Source: Podaxis mareebaensis (Eukaryota; Basidiomycota; Agaricomycetes; Agaricales; Agaricaceae). From it: a stretch of 64,000 nucleotides of DNA. The stretch lies in assembly GCA_018524725.1 (NCBI GenBank), contig JAEUWP010000562.1, forward strand, positions 682,001 through 746,000. The letters are read 5' to 3'. The notes under the pieces were generated by a model. The model did no database searches. It was not told where the DNA came from and worked only from the letters and a program-made list of their open reading frames with translations. A program made the position numbers and the translations under genes. Shown piece after piece: positions 34,722 to 48,200 of the stretch; position 1 is the stretch's first letter; each line of letters opens with the position of its first letter.

Positions 34722-37700
34722 ATGTCCTGGTTCTCTTCCTGGTTGCCGGCACTACCAACTCTGAACCTCAATCTCGCCTTACCCACTAGCATTCAAGGAC
34801 GTTTTCTCTCGTTTGTATTAAAGAAGACCCTCGGACACTTCTTCAAGCCCGGACAACTCGATGCTCGTCAAATTGACTCTCAGATTGGTTCGGGATTCGT
34901 GCAGGTGAATGACCTTGAGCTCGACAATGGGGTACGTGAAGTCGTTGCTTGCCGCACATGATAGCTTTAATCTCATCGCCAGGCAATTAATACTCTTCTT
35001 TCGGGTCTGCCCTTTTCTTTCTCCTCCGGAAATCTTTCTTCAGCTACCGTTCGGATACCATGGCCCAACCCCCTCACATCGACTCTTGGCTTTTCCCTGA
35101 ACTCCCTGCATTTGACTTTCGAAATCTCCCCAGCCACGGCAACCCCCTTTCCCGACATAGACTTAGCTTCTTCCGTAGCTTCTGTCGCTGAGACATTCAT
35201 CCACGAGGAGTTGACTCCCCGTGAGGAAGCTTCACTCATGGATTCGCTTCACTCCGACTTTCATGGTGCTGTTTCGAGTACTGACAAGGATAGTGTGCCG
35301 GGAGGTTTGGATCCATTCGACGTTGGAAACGAGGATGAACCGCGTAATGAGATGGAACCCGGTGGTATATCGTTATTTGCCACTCTCATCGAACGTCTCT
35401 TGTCCAGATTTGAGTTCGACGCTCAGGATATCCGAATTACAATCCGACACCCAGATAATGTCAGCGTTACGTTGACGTTGTCAAAGATCAAATACAGCTC
35501 CAATATTCAGCAACCAGAAGCTCCATCACCGTCGGGAGGCGGACGGACTCCGAGTGTCACCCGTTCCCTGACTGTGAACGGCATTACAGTACATATGAGG
35601 GATCTGCGAACGAATATCGTGTACCAGCCGGAATTTGCGACAATGGTGTCTCACTCCCCGACATTATCTACAAAACCAAGTTCACCGCATCGCATCTACC
35701 AGTCGGGGTCTGCCAATTCTTCTTCATCGTCCCTCGACGAGGAAACCACAATGGCGATGTCTCAATCCCTCGCAAGTCTTCCACCCCGAGCGCCGTCTCC
35801 TTCTCAGTCTATGAGTAGCAGCATGTATCAGAGCGCACTGTCCGTTGTCAACGAAGAAGACGAATCTACGAGCTCGAAAACGACCCACCCGCCCCCTCCC
35901 GTGGCCAACCATCCTGATGATGTCCCACCACCACCTGTATCCATGGAAGAAGTCGTGTTCTCTTCTGGTTCCTTCCCTATCACTGTCAAAGTGATGACCG
36001 TACCACCCTCGAGTAATAGTAGAGGACCTTCTGATGAAAGAGACAAGGTCACTTTTTCTCTGCAGACTGGTCTCTTGTCTAGTGCGCTTCGATCTTGGCA
36101 TATTGCAGGGCTCCTGCACCTCACAAATGCAGTTGTCTCCAGAATGCCAAAACCAGGACCCCGATCTTCGACACACACCACCACAGCGACCAGTGCGGGC
36201 CTTGCCCTTTTTGACGTAGAAGGCTCCCTGGATCTTCGTGGCATCGTGCTTCACCTATTGCCTTTGCATTCGAACACAACTGTTGATGATTATCAACAAT
36301 TCTTCCTCCATCCTTTGGTTCCCCCGTCCTTGCCATTCGGTTATTTGCGCATGCATGTGGAAGGGATTGCAGCTTCTCTAGCGCTCCCTTCACAGCTAAA
36401 GGTTACCCCGAAGCCGAGCATACAAGCGAGGTCACGTCCTGATAATCACCTTTTGATGAAAGGTGCCTTCTCCATTCACAACGTGTCCGTTTTCGCGTTC
36501 CGCTCTCGCGACGATAATGCGGTTTCCGCATTTCCTGTTCTCTTCACGGACCCGCATCTCGTGAGTCAATACTCCCTTCCACACACCCACCCAAGTGAGG
36601 TGGATAGGACCCTCAATAAACCCTTGCCTGATTTTGACGTCCTCGACTGGACAGCTCGAGATCAGCAGAAGAGGGGAGGGGCGCGACTTTCACATTGGCG
36701 TTGCAAACCTAAGTCACGACAACACACTCGTCGATATCCTCAAGATCAACCCAATATTGCTTCTCCACCAACCCATGCAGAAGACTTGCCTGGTCGTACC
36801 TCGGACGAGCACGCCTTTTCAATTACTTTGGAGAAGGTTCGAAAGCGCAAACGATCGGCAGAGTTAGCGGTTGAAGGAAAGGTCGCACCATTGCATATTC
36901 TCGTGGATCTGGACACTATCATCGGTGATGATACAGTAATGAACTTCGTGCAAGAAGTCTCCCGAGGCCTCAAGCCTAGTGAGGGTTCAACGCCCGAAGA
37001 TGCCGATCGTCTGGACCAGTCTGAAATGGACGATACACCGCCTGCGTCACCTCGGGCAAGGGAAAGGAGACGACTAGAGCGTATGGTTCTGGATGATTTG
37101 GATTTGGAGTACGACTACGAGGGCGCACATACGAGAGCACAGCATGGGAGTCTTCCAAGAAAGGTTGGTTTGTCCATTTGTTCCACTAAGCACAGCATAA
37201 CTAAGCGTATCCCCGACTAGCAACCTCAACCCAAAGATGAAATGCATCTATCCTTAAGCCTGGCGGCTATCCGTCTGGAACTGCGGGTACCACCGCCGCG
37301 CGACATTCCTCGCTCCGGAGCTCTCGTTATTGATTTCCACGATGTTGAACTGAGGGATGGCCTCAGGAAAGTTGACAATCGCCCTCGCTTTGCAACACTC
37401 TTAGATGAACCTCCAACCTCAATGCCAGCCGACAGCCAGCCGATCTTCAAAGTGGAATGCAAAAGGATTTTGGTTGCCCATTCTCTTGTTGGTCAATCCC
37501 TCGCTACGACTCTCCTATCCATTGGAGCCTTAAGTGACGGAGATGGATCAGAGTCCGCCGATCATCATGCGCCTTTGCAGCCACGAATCTCAGTGATCAA
37601 GTCTCAGGCCAGTTCGGGCGTGATTACCGCGTTGAATGTTGAGGTCCCTTCCGCTCATATAGTGGTATCAAAGGAGATGTTGGACGGTCTGCAGTACTTT

Positions 37701-40700
37701 ATTGACGATGCGTCTCAGTTGTTTGAGCGGTTCTCACAACGTACGACTGAAGCAGGAGTGGAAGGAAGGGAGAGTGCAGACACTAGCTTGATAGGAAGTC
37801 GCTTTTTCGCCAAATCGAGGAGTAATAGTGGAAGTGCTCTGATGAGCAGCGCCTCTTCCGGCGGTAGTGAGACTGTTGTGAAGGTAGCGATTTCGGAAGG
37901 TACGACATCAAAAGAGTATTTGAGTCCTTTACTTATATCTGGCTATAGCATTTCTTCGAGCATGGGTGCCGAGAACAGATACCGAGCCGACATCCGTTCG
38001 ACCTTTCGACGTCTTTGCCTCAGAGTTGAGTGTGCTTATGGAACTCAAACCAGAGGGAAAGGTTTGTGTGCAGTTTCTCTGCGACTTCCCCTATTTATGC
38101 GTCACGTATAGGAAGAGACCGTTATCACACTTGGCGTTTTGGACGCTAAAGTACTCAATGTATTCCGGACTGGGAAGGCTGAAACACTACTGGGGTTGAC
38201 CGCCCCCAGGAGCCTGGTACGGATAGCTTGGTAGTATGATCCTATTGCCTGTTATTCAATCATATATCCCCAGACATCCACTCCTCGACCACTCATCAAA
38301 CTTCGGTTCATCTCATTAACAACGCCTGGTACTACGGCCAAAGAGACAAAACTGAAGCTTACACTATGCGATTTTACTTGCAATGTGTTCCCCGATATTA
38401 ATTGGGCTAAAGATCTTGGTCTCTTTGTCAAATCGCCTCCTGGCGTAAGTCTCGAATTCTTGTGACACCATTTTCATTTCCTAATGCCGGTTTAGACATT
38501 CGAGTCTGTCATTCCAAGTGAGCGAACGAGTATTATCCTCAAGATCATGGATGGGTCAATCAGAGCATATGCGCCTACGAAGCCCGGAGCCATTGTGTTA
38601 TACGTCGGAGATACGGACCTGACAACGGATATAACAGGAAATTCATTAGAGTCCACTGTGACTTTGGGGATACAATATTTGTCTCTCCTCGCCATAGACG
38701 ACTTGAGTACTCAGGGAGGCGAAAGCGCCGGTCTGCACGACATCAAAGGCGTTTCTTATTGGAAAGTGAGTTGTATGGAGAATATGAGTCGACGTTGCTA
38801 ATTTCCCTCAGTCTTTCGGATACGCACTTATCGCAGAGGTGGCCGAGACAAATACCGTTGTCACTGTAACTAAGAATCCCCCTGTTCACGTCGAAGTGAG
38901 TATATCTTTTTTTTTCTCGTTGCAACATGAATGTTGATGGCAGTTGAAGCTTCTCGTAGACGGTATTCAACTCCATCTCCACCTAGCTGCTGACACGCTT
39001 GCGTCCCTATCGACTCTGATTAATGACATCGCATCTGCGTTCAATCCACCAAGAGAGGAGTAAGTGCTGAGGCGTGGACACTGGCAGGGAAGGCTGATTA
39101 GTACGTAGGGTTCCCCTGGAGCCGAGGGAACCAGTCGTCCTTTCTGAGATGAGTGCCTCACGGAACCTCATGGGTGGGCAAATCTCAACCTGCAAAATAA
39201 TGAGTTGGCTTATGGCTTTCCACAGCATCTGTTGAAGACATTGCATTTCAACGCCCACCAGAGATAGGCCCAGCTCCCGATATGATCTATGATGACCTCC
39301 CTACCAACCCGGATTACTTGGATGAATCTTTTGGCGCAGCAGCAGGATTGCGAGAATTCTCGGATGACGAGCTAGACGATCTTGATGACGATGATGATGG
39401 TGGATCTATGGTCCAGAACACCGCATTCGCGGAGGTGGAACCGGGAGGTGACTCGAACTACAATGGAGAGACCATCAAGGTCTATTCCGAGGGTATTAAC
39501 GTGATTGAGGAGTACTACGACAACCTTCCAGCTGAGTTGTCAGAGTCTCCAGTAGAGTGCGTTCCCTTCTTGTCCTGTAGGTCTTATAACTCACGCGCGG
39601 TCCACTTAGCGGAATGGAAAGCAAACTGAAGGTCCGCATCCGAGCGGGCGATGCAACCTTGTTTTTGTACGATGGATATGACTGGATGCGGACGCGAAAA
39701 GTCATTGAAGAAGAAGTGAAGGAGATGCGCCGTCGTTTGGCCAAGATACGTCAACTGGTCGCCAATGGTCAGGTGCAAGAGTCGGATATGGAAGAGACAA
39801 ATGCTGTTTTGTTTAATTCCGTCTATATTGGCATCGACCAAGACGTCGATATGACGGAGCCTGGAGCTCTGCTGGCGGCTATCGACGAAGAGCTCAAGGA
39901 CGATGTGGAGACGACTACGCAGAGTTCATGGCAGTCATTAAGACCTACAGGGGCTCCCGTTGCTGGGGGAGGGAAACAAAGAGCCCGAGGGCCGCGGGTC
40001 CACGGCAAGAAGCTTACACGTTCGAAGGGGCCAAGCATGGAGTTCAAGCTGATGGGATTGAACGCGGACATGGATCAATTCTATCCCGACGAGATTCTCG
40101 TTTCAAAGACGTTTGCGACTGTCCGAGATGTTGAGATTCTGGATCATATCAAAACATCCACCTGGAAGAAGTTTTTGACAGCTCTGCGTTCGGATTCCAG
40201 AGGAAACATTAGAGAAACAGATTCGGAAATGGTCAGGATCGAGTTACGAGGCGTCCGGCCCGCCCCTGGTCATCCCTCAGAAGAGTCCCGCTTACGGGTG
40301 AGTCCTTTGTGTGGCAAGTTGTATTACATACCCAATGCTATTCAAGGCAAAAATTCTTCCTCTACGTCTTTATGTCGACCAAGATGCGGTGGACTTCTTG
40401 AAGAAGTTTTTCAGCTTCAAGGACCCGCATGAGGCTCCTGTAACCAAAGCGCCGTCGCCCGAAGCCTACATCCGTATGCCAGATCCATTGACAACTTTAC
40501 TGCAACCAATACTCATTTAAGAGCAGAACTTGCGGAAATTTTCCCAATTGACCTGAAATTGGATTATAAACCGCGACGAGTGGACTATAGAGCACTTCGG
40601 GAAGGACGCACCATTGAGCTGATGAACTTTTTCCACTTCGATGGTGCCGAGATGACTTTGCGTCACATTACACTTGCAGGAGTAAGTGCTGCCATTCTTC

Positions 40701-41502
40701 GCTAATTATAATGTTGCTGAAGCTTCCTCTCAGGTCACAGGATGGCCCCGGTTGTTTGAGATGCTTAATGACCTTTGGACGCCAGACGTCAAGGCTACAC
40801 AACTCGTGGATGTGATATCTGGCGTCGCTCCGATCCGTTCAATGGTGAACGTTGGTTCTGGCGTCGCGGATCTCGTTCTGCTCCCGATCTCGCAATACAA
40901 GAAAGATGGTCGGATTGTCCGTGGCATGCAAAAAGGCGCCACTGCCTTCGTTAAATCCACTGCAATCGAAGCCATCAAGATGGGTGCACGCCTTGCGACA
41001 GGAACCCAAGTCATATTGGAACAAGCGGAGAGCGTACTGGGCGGACAGTTCACAGATTCATACACGACGGAGACACTTCAAGTACCAACACTTGATGACA
41101 GTGGACGTTTGAGCCTCGACATAGACGAAAAAGAGGATGATAGCTCGGACTTGATTTCGAAGTATGCCGAGCAGCCTATGGATATTCGGGAAGGCTTTCA
41201 GTCTGCGTACCGGAGCTTACGACGTAACCTTAATTCCGCTGCTCAAACGATATTGGCCGTTCCTATGGAAGTCTACGAACGATCTGGTAATGAGGTAAGC
41301 TGTTCACTGGTCAACCACGATGATCGAGGTGCTAAGGCTTCATGAGGGTCCCGTGCGTTCTGTGATTCGTGCTGTCCCGATCGCTGTCCTGAAACCAATG
41401 ATCGGGGCGAGTGAAGCTATCAGCAAAACTTTGCTTGGTCTCCATAATACACTGGACCCTAATGTCCGCCGAGAGAACGAGGCCAAGTATAAGCATCGGT
41501 GA
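34722..41502 (+). CDS. ATG2: Autophagy-related lipid-transfer protein ATG2
   Basis: Bridge-like phospholipid transfer protein at ER-phagophore contacts, working with Atg9 and Atg18/WIPI in autophagosome growth. The start at 34722 ([11 protein letters not shown]) leads into the chorein-N core: [38 protein letters not shown]. After one intron comes [13 protein letters not shown] and later [16 protein letters not shown], typical of ATG2. A very long exon (about 35,000-37,170) holds a disordered Ser/Pro-rich insert (about 35,700-35,950). The C-terminal ATG2 region includes [33 protein letters not shown], and the closing [19 protein letters not shown] before stop TGA 41500-41502. About ten introns; roughly 2,050-2,100 aa. 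Convergent with RLP24 (178 bp apart). Confidence 0.92.
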
Positions 41503-41679
41503 CACTTAAAGTGTGGTTGATAATTGCCTTCTCTCTTGGTTTTCTGCTTTTGGTATAGTCGCCTCCTGTATTATAAATGCAATGTATATGTTACACGACC
41601 TAGTAACGACAACCTAATGTCTGTCATAAATGTATCAATAGTGCTTTCTTCAGACAACCAAGAGGCTCACCCACCATGC

Positions 41680-42467
41680 TCAGTCAATCTCCATACCCAT
41701 TGATCGACCGTCTCCCTGTACCAGTGCACTTCTCGCCTTCGAAGGGACCTTGATCTTTTCTCTGACCTTCGTTGTCTCCTCCTCAACCGCCATAGGCTCA
41801 TGTAGCTTGACGGATGCCTTGGCCTTTTCCAAGGCCTTCTGACGGTGCGCTCTTTGTTTGGCTTTAGCCACGGCCATCCTGCAACAGTCATATTGAGTAT
41901 TATGGATGCTTGAATTAACCAAGTGCGAATGCACCTGTTTTTAAAGAATGCCCTCTCTCTCCGTGCTTTGATCTCGCCCACCCGCTTCATGGCCTTGATC
42001 GTCGTCTGTACCAAATCACGGTCATAACGAACGGGAACGTTCCGCCGTTTCTCAAAGTCAATTGTCGAGTCCTATCGTTTGATTAGTTATAGACAAACTA
42101 CATGGCGATAGAACACGCACGATCGTCATCTCTTTTCCGGCTGCTTTCCTAAACGCCTTTGTCCACCGCACCTTTCGGGGATTTCGCTTCATCCTTATCG
42201 AGGGTTAGCAACCACAACAGGAGAAATAGCGAGGCGCATACTTGAAGTTTTTGTGACATCTGGGATGTTTGTTATTCAGTTCAAAGTCCAAAGGTGATCA
42301 TCTTCCACTTACTTCGATGTGCAGAAACGGAAAACTTTTGCGTCATTTCGGACGAAGGCCGTTCCTAGTCGCTCTATAAGTATAGTTAGCTCTAATTTCG
42401 GCTGGAGATACCTACCATGGCCAGGGTATACGTTTGTTGAGCAGAAATAACACTTCTCAATGCGCAT
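41680..42467 (-). CDS. RLP24: 60S ribosome biogenesis factor RLP24
   Basis: L24e-like placeholder that binds pre-60S particles and is swapped for eL24 in the cytoplasm after Drg1 action. Four to six small exons join as [75 protein letters not shown] and a basic helical tail. The zinc site is the C-x2-C near the start (CYFC) plus C-x3-C in FCTSKCHKNF. The C-terminal extension ([20 protein letters not shown] ... SMGMEID) distinguishes it from eL24. The start is ATG at 42467 and the stop TGA at 41680-41682. About 190 aa, normal for the family. Confidence 0.9.
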
Positions 42468-42747
42468 TGCGGGAGGGGGTTAAAATACTGGACAGATAGC
42501 TACTGGTACGTTCAATAGTGATGCAGATTTCTGGATGTCACGTGGATCCCACTATAATTGCCGGCGCTAACCCATGGCTCGGCATCTATTCGCATGCATA
42601 AGCTTGCTCACCCTTCCACCGTAGAGTACTTTATCTGCTGCGTGTGCAACGCTATATTTTTTGTGCCCTTTTACTCACTAGCAGCACTACAAGAGTAAAT
42701 CTACGTGTTAAATTACGATTACGCAAAATCAGAATAGGAAAAGTAAT

Positions 42748-44630
42748 CTAATAACTTTTAAGAATATCTGCCAGAACTTCGCCCGCGCGAACACCAACAA
42801 CACTCAAGAGAGTATCGCTCAAGCCATGCGTTACCTCTTCTACCCCCTGAACGTACACTCTGGACCTTTGCGACCTCTTCTCGTCAGAGACAGGAAGCAG
42901 CTCGTAGCTTCGAGATACGAATAGGTCGTCGGGAATGCCGTCTAATTGAACCACGGAACGACTCGGCGAAGTTGGCGGCGTGCTGACCGAGCTCGTTGTC
43001 AGAGGAGGCGAGGAGTTACTGCTATTGAAGGGAATATCACCACCCCGGTTGCGCTCCAATCTCGAAGCGGGCAGGAGACGAATCGATGTCGAAGCTGGGT
43101 TCAAACCGAATCTCTTTCCGAGGTCTGAATGCTTCAGAATGTTGATCCAACTCGAACGCTGATACCCTGTCGCGCAGATAACTACGTCGTAAACCCGCTC
43201 GGAGGCCTCCCCTGTGACAGTATGTTGAGAGACAATCTTGAAGGCGCTGGATGTCGAAAGTGAAGGAGGGGGTTGAGGGGAAGCACGCCAGCAGCTACAT
43301 TTCCCCTCCAGGAGCGTTTCTTCGACTGTAATGATTGACGTATAAGGTCGGATATTGATGATCGGTGTAGACGCCGCAGGGTTTGAACCAGTGCGACGCG
43401 TGATACCCTCGTCAAGTCGTTGCCCGTAAATCACTTCGTACATCTAAAAGCTCGCATTAGACAATGGAAGAGCGCATGTTACCAGTTATATACCTGTTCG
43501 AGGGTCCGAGGGTTGACCACTCCGTAATTAGTGCTGTGATATTCCGATAAGATTTCACCCCGAGTTCTTTCCGATGTCAGTGAGAACCACATATCGGTAG
43601 CTGAAAACAAATTAATTAAACTGTTCCCTCGCCAATGAAATAGTTACGCACAAGCAGGATCAAAAATCTCGTTAGCAAATGGCGAATCGTCGCTCGGCCT
43701 GAGGGATCCCTTCCTCAAAATCATGTCAATCTCGTGACGAGAACCATATGACTGGCAGACGCTGAGGCGCTCGCGCAAGTTGAGTGTCACTTCGGCGGCA
43801 GATTGGCCGGACCCAACTACAACGATGCGTAATGGCCTCGCCTCGAGAAGCAAGTCATCGAGAATAGAAGAAATAGAAAGCACGTAGGAAGAACTGTGGA
43901 GGAAACGCGGGTGTTGAAGGAAAGGTTCGAACAACCCAGGAATTTTCGCCGAGCCACCAGGTGAAAGAATTATGTCACCTGAAGCCCAAGTGAGTTGAGA
44001 GTTCCAACGTTAGACCAAGCCTGCTTACGCGTTCGGAAGACTTGTTCTGCACCAGTGGATAGATTCTTGACTCGGACATTGATAGTTTCTTGTGGACCTT
44101 CGGAGAGGCCGGTGACTTCGTGTCCAAACAAAATATTGACGCCTTCGTCCTGCACATGCTGCGCTGCCCAAGAGAGATAGTCGGAAAACTCCTTGCGGGT
44201 AGGTATGGTCGATCCTCTGTTAATGAATGGCAGTAACCGATTCTGACTATGAAGGTAGGAAAGGAAAGTAAAAGGCGACTGAGGATTCCTGAGGGTCGCG
44301 AGGTCTTTCATAAAGCTGAGCGGATCGCATAAAAAACTTGGAAACACGTAAAGTCCAATGACAAAGTACCTAATCTGCATCCTTGCGTCCGGAAGCAACA
44401 TGCCAGGGTGCCACTGAAATTTGTGGTGTCTTTCGACGAAGAGGACATTCTTGATGGGGAAAGGAGATGCCTTGACAATAATGAATAACGACGGGCCTTC
44501 TGAGGAATTGTCTGCGCACCTTGCCTGTAGTCCAGGCTTCTGTCACAGCTGCAGCGATAGAAAGGTTGGCTGGACCAAACCCGAGGCCAAGGATGTCATA
44601 GGTGACTTCCTCAAGACTAATTGGCGCCAT
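42748..44630 (-). CDS. L-ornithine N5-monooxygenase (SidA/Sid1/Omo1-type)
   Basis: FAD- and NADPH-dependent hydroxylation of ornithine, the committed step to hydroxamate siderophores. The start is 44630, ATG of MAPISLEEVTYDILGLGFG. The FAD loop is GFGPANLSIAAA. The next segment needs a 49-nt intron (GTGCGC...TCAAG) between GCAAG and GCATCT; it restores KNVLFVERHHKFQWHPGM. Another intron, near 44,310-44,370, gives QISFMKDLATLRNPQSPF. The NADPH loop VVGSGQSAAEVTLNL is near 43,780-43,830, and the family's C-terminal ATGY motif is YDVVICATGYQ (about 43,170). The C-terminal third carries a Ser-rich insert (about 42,945-43,030). Stop TAG is at 42748-42750. About 540 aa. It is divergent from the NRPS gene and shares its promoter, matching the omo1/fso1 layout known from Omphalotus. 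Product assignment is strong. Confidence 0.93.
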
Positions 44631-44941
44631 GAGTGAGTACAACGAGGCAAAAACGAGAAGAATAGGGGAAAGATATACAATACATTTTGGGGATGGAGAT
44701 CCACGTTCTTTTAAACTCGTCAGGTTGTTCAAGGGCGGTCTGGTTCCTCCAAGCCCAAAAATCTGGAACCGTCAAAAGCGCCGCATGACATCGGACAGTC
44801 AAGTGCCGTGATTTCCTGCCGCAGCTGCTGGTGGTGTTTATTGTACTCTGGAAGTACGGCAGCAAGAATTCAAAAGGCCCGATGGGGTAGGAGGGACGCT
44901 TTTGGATCTAATCTGATTACGCCGAGCCAACAGATGTTCTT

Positions 44942-44950
44942 ATCAGATAA
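44942..44950 (+). promoter_or_regulatory. iron-GATA factor site ATCAGATAA
   Basis: Exact match to ATCWGATAA, the extended GATA consensus bound by fungal iron repressors (SreA, Sre1, Urbs1 family). It sits about 310 bp from the monooxygenase ATG and about 340 bp from the NRPS ATG. Function inferred from motif and context. Confidence 0.75.
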
Positions 44951-44994
44951 CCCTGATACAAGACGCCAAGAAAAATCATCCAATTAAAAATCAT

Positions 44995-45003
44995 ATCTGA
45001 TAA
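44995..45003 (+). promoter_or_regulatory. iron-GATA factor site ATCTGATAA
   Basis: Second exact ATCWGATAA match, 45 bp from the end of the first, same orientation. Paired sites are typical of Urbs1/Sre1-controlled siderophore genes. Function inferred. Confidence 0.75.
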
Positions 45004-45292
45004 GATTGCATCAGAATGGCACGAGGGTTATTCTGCCAAGCAAGTAACATCGCGTAAGGTTGTGTCCGGCTCAATTCCTGGCCCTGATGCCCTTTGATAC
45101 TTCCTAACACGCCAAACTTCTTCTCCATCGCTTAACCCTGCCCCGGTAGCTTTGCCCGAGAATGAAGAACTGGTGTCTCTATCTGCCGCGGCCCCTTGAC
45201 ACCACATTTTACGAAGGGCGTGAGATCTGGGCTACAAAGGATAACCTCAAATATTCTGAGGATCTTGTTTGTTGTCACTCCCTTCGCTCCCG

Positions 45293-48200
45293 ATGACGCT
45301 AGACCCTGTTAAAGCCTTGCTCGAAGGCTACACCTACGTTTCTTGGCCAGATCTAGCCGCAGACCGTCTTGCACCCAATGAATTCTACCGCACTCTCAGG
45401 CCACTCGCGTTGAGTATCTCGGACGGAACACGCCTGAAATTCTTCGCACTTGGTGTAACCGCCCGAGTACTAGCAACATATTGCGGAGTATCCGATATTT
45501 TGGTCGTAGTTCGCCACCTCGAACCCGGTGACTCAAGATACGTTCGCGTTTCGTGGACCAATGAAACCTCATGGGAGATGGTTGCCTCGAAGATTGAAGA
45601 ACAGCTCCACAGCCCAGAGAATGTGCTCATCGATGTCCGCGTCCGTGACGCCCTTGAGCTGAGCAGCAAACAACATCCGGCCCTCTTCACTTGGAACGAC
45701 TGCCCCGATTCCGAATCTGACGACGATCACCCCATTTCCTTCTCCATCAATCCCAAGACGCTCCAGCTCTCTATTCACGCCCCCAAAAACCTCCTTCACC
45801 CTTCCGTTTCCCAGCAAATCGCATCACAGATAGAATGGCTCTCTTCCTACGTTGTTCAACAGCCAGACGCTCTCGTCGCGGACTTGCCTGCACCTCCTCC
45901 CCATCTTGCATCAGTAATCACTCGGATACCTGACGATGAAATACATAGCATGTTTTCACATGCGTCAGTTGTGCGCCTAGCGACGGATTACCTTACTCAG
46001 AAGGCGCTCAAATCTCCCGGTTCCACCGCTGTTCAGTGGTATCCAGAGTTGTCCTCTGAAACTGTCGGCCTCGTACACGACAAAATCACATATATTGATT
46101 TGGAAAAACGGTCCAACAAGCTAGCGAGATGGTTGAATGAACACGGTTTGGGAAAGAAAGACAGGGTCGCAATTTGCATGAATCGAGACATCTTTTTCCA
46201 TGTGGCTGTGATGGGTGTTATGAGGTCAGGAGGCTGCTACGTCCCCGTCAGTAATGTGACCCTCTTAGTCGCCTTCTGTTGCTGAGCGCTTTGTTAGATC
46301 GACCCCGAGCTCCCGGAAGAACGCAAGGTCTACATCGCACGGGATTCCGACGCAAAGTTCGTCCTAACATCGTCTGATCTTTCCCCAGCGGATCTCTTCG
46401 GCCCTAAGACAATTTATGTCGACAATCCGGATGTTCTGGAAGCTATAGAGGCCCAAGATGCGAGCCAGGTTAACTTTGCGAATCCCGAAGATCTCGCGTA
46501 CATGCTGTACACGTCCGGAACCACTGGCAACCCCAAGGGTTGCCTTCTCACTCAACGTGGCCTTGCCCAAGCAATACTATCCCTCAGCCATGGTGCTTCT
46601 AAAGCGAAAATGTCGGATCTGGCGCAAGGCCGATATCTTTGCATCGCTTGTGAGTAAATTCGTTTCCTGATAAACGAGTCGCCTCCTAAGCGGGCTGCAC
46701 ACGTAGCCGTTGCTTTCGATGTTCACATCGCAGAGATTTTTATCCCTTTGGTCTTGGGTATGCCGCTCTTAAGTGCCCCACGTTCTCAACTCCTAGAGGA
46801 CTTGCCCTTCTACGTTCGTCGCCTCGGAATTACACATCTAGGTCTTGTGCCAAGCCTCATCGAAGCTACGTTGAACGCAGCACGGGAGGATGAAGAGAGT
46901 ATGGCCATTCGTTACATCGCCAGCGGTGGAGAAAAAATCAGCGATTCGGTGGGAATCAACATCTCTCTCGCAACGCAATCATTCATATTTCGCAGATTCT
47001 CGACAAATGGGCCCAAAGCCCTCAAACTGTTCTGGCAAATTTCTATGGTCCAAGCGAAGTGACGATCGGTTGTTGCTCTACGGTAATGAGCCCGAACACG
47101 CCAAGGGCGAATATTGGCAAACCCTTCGCCAACGTCTCAGCCTATGTGAGTCATGGAAAAAATATTGCATCCCCCACGTATTCAACCTTCCTGTTTGCCG
47201 TCAGGTAGTAGATGCCGAGATGAACATCCTTTTACGGGGCGGTGTCGGTGAGCTGGTTGTGGAGGGCCCGCTGGTTGGAAGAGGCTATCACGGTCGTCCT
47301 GACCTAACACAGAAGGTCTTCAAAGCATGGCCAACAGCAGATAGCTGGGCTTATCGAACGGGCGATCTCGTCCGTAAGTCTCTCTTGCCTTCCTGCAAGT
47401 CGTTGCCTCATTGTCAGTATCTAGGAATGATGCCCGACTCTACCATCGAAATTCTTGGTCGCATTGACACCCAAATCAAGCTAAGGGGTGTTCGGATCGA
47501 ATCAGAAGGCATATCCGCTGTCGTTCGGAAAGCTTGTCCACCAGGCTCAAATTTCGCTCTCGACGCGGTGACGGTCCTGGCGAAGCACCCATCAATTGGC
47601 ATTCAGCAACTCGTCTCATTCATTTCCTGGGATCCCTCTATCTCTGTCCTCATTCGCAAGTCGAAGAAACCACGACCGGTTTCCCCTCCTCCAGAATGTT
47701 TGAAGAAAATTCGGGAGGTTTGCGAAGCCGAACTCGCAAGTTATATGCGGCCAAGTCACATCGTCCCCCTGAATTGGCTGCCACTTAGTTCCAATGGGAA
47801 GGCTGACGAGAAGATGCTTATCAACCTTTTTACTGGCCTCGATATCAAGTATCTGACCTCGTTAATGGATTGCGAGGGAGTGCAGGGACGGCCGCTCACG
47901 GATGTGGAGCGCACCGTATACGATATATTACGGCAACACGTCCCGTTCGACATTGGCGCTGCACATCCTGGAATCAACTTGTTCGAATGTGGGCTCGATT
48001 CAATGGGCATTGTCAGATTCACGACCGCAATGAAAGAGCGGTCTGGCCAACGCCTACACGTTTCTGACATCATGAGGAGTCCGACACTGGAAGAAATAGC
48101 CTCTTTGCTCGAAACTGGATCAGCACGTGTCGCTCCCAATCCGAATGACATCGACGACTTCGTGCGGCGTCCCTCCCCGCAAGTTTACGAGGCATACCCC

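Larger units (their letters stand above)
44631..45292. promoter_or_regulatory. shared divergent promoter of the siderophore genes
   Basis: A 662-bp interval between the two start codons. It contains two perfect ATCWGATAA elements (44942-44950 and 44995-45003) and a one-mismatch copy (ATCTGATTA, 44911-44919), all within about 95 bp roughly midway between the genes. Additional GATA words occur nearby (CCCTGATAC). No coding frame of interest is present. Confidence 0.8.

Noticed and set aside
36595..36867. Alternative frame within ATG2 that briefly looks protein-like
   Set aside because: The main frame is open without interruption for over 2 kb and resumes conserved ATG2 sequence; no splice sites lead into the alternative frame.
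44450..44560. Apparent frameshift between the FAD motif and the KNVLFVER segment of the ornithine monooxygenase
   Set aside because: A 49-nt intron with GTGCGC donor and TCAAG acceptor joins the two frames at phase 0, so no defect is needed.
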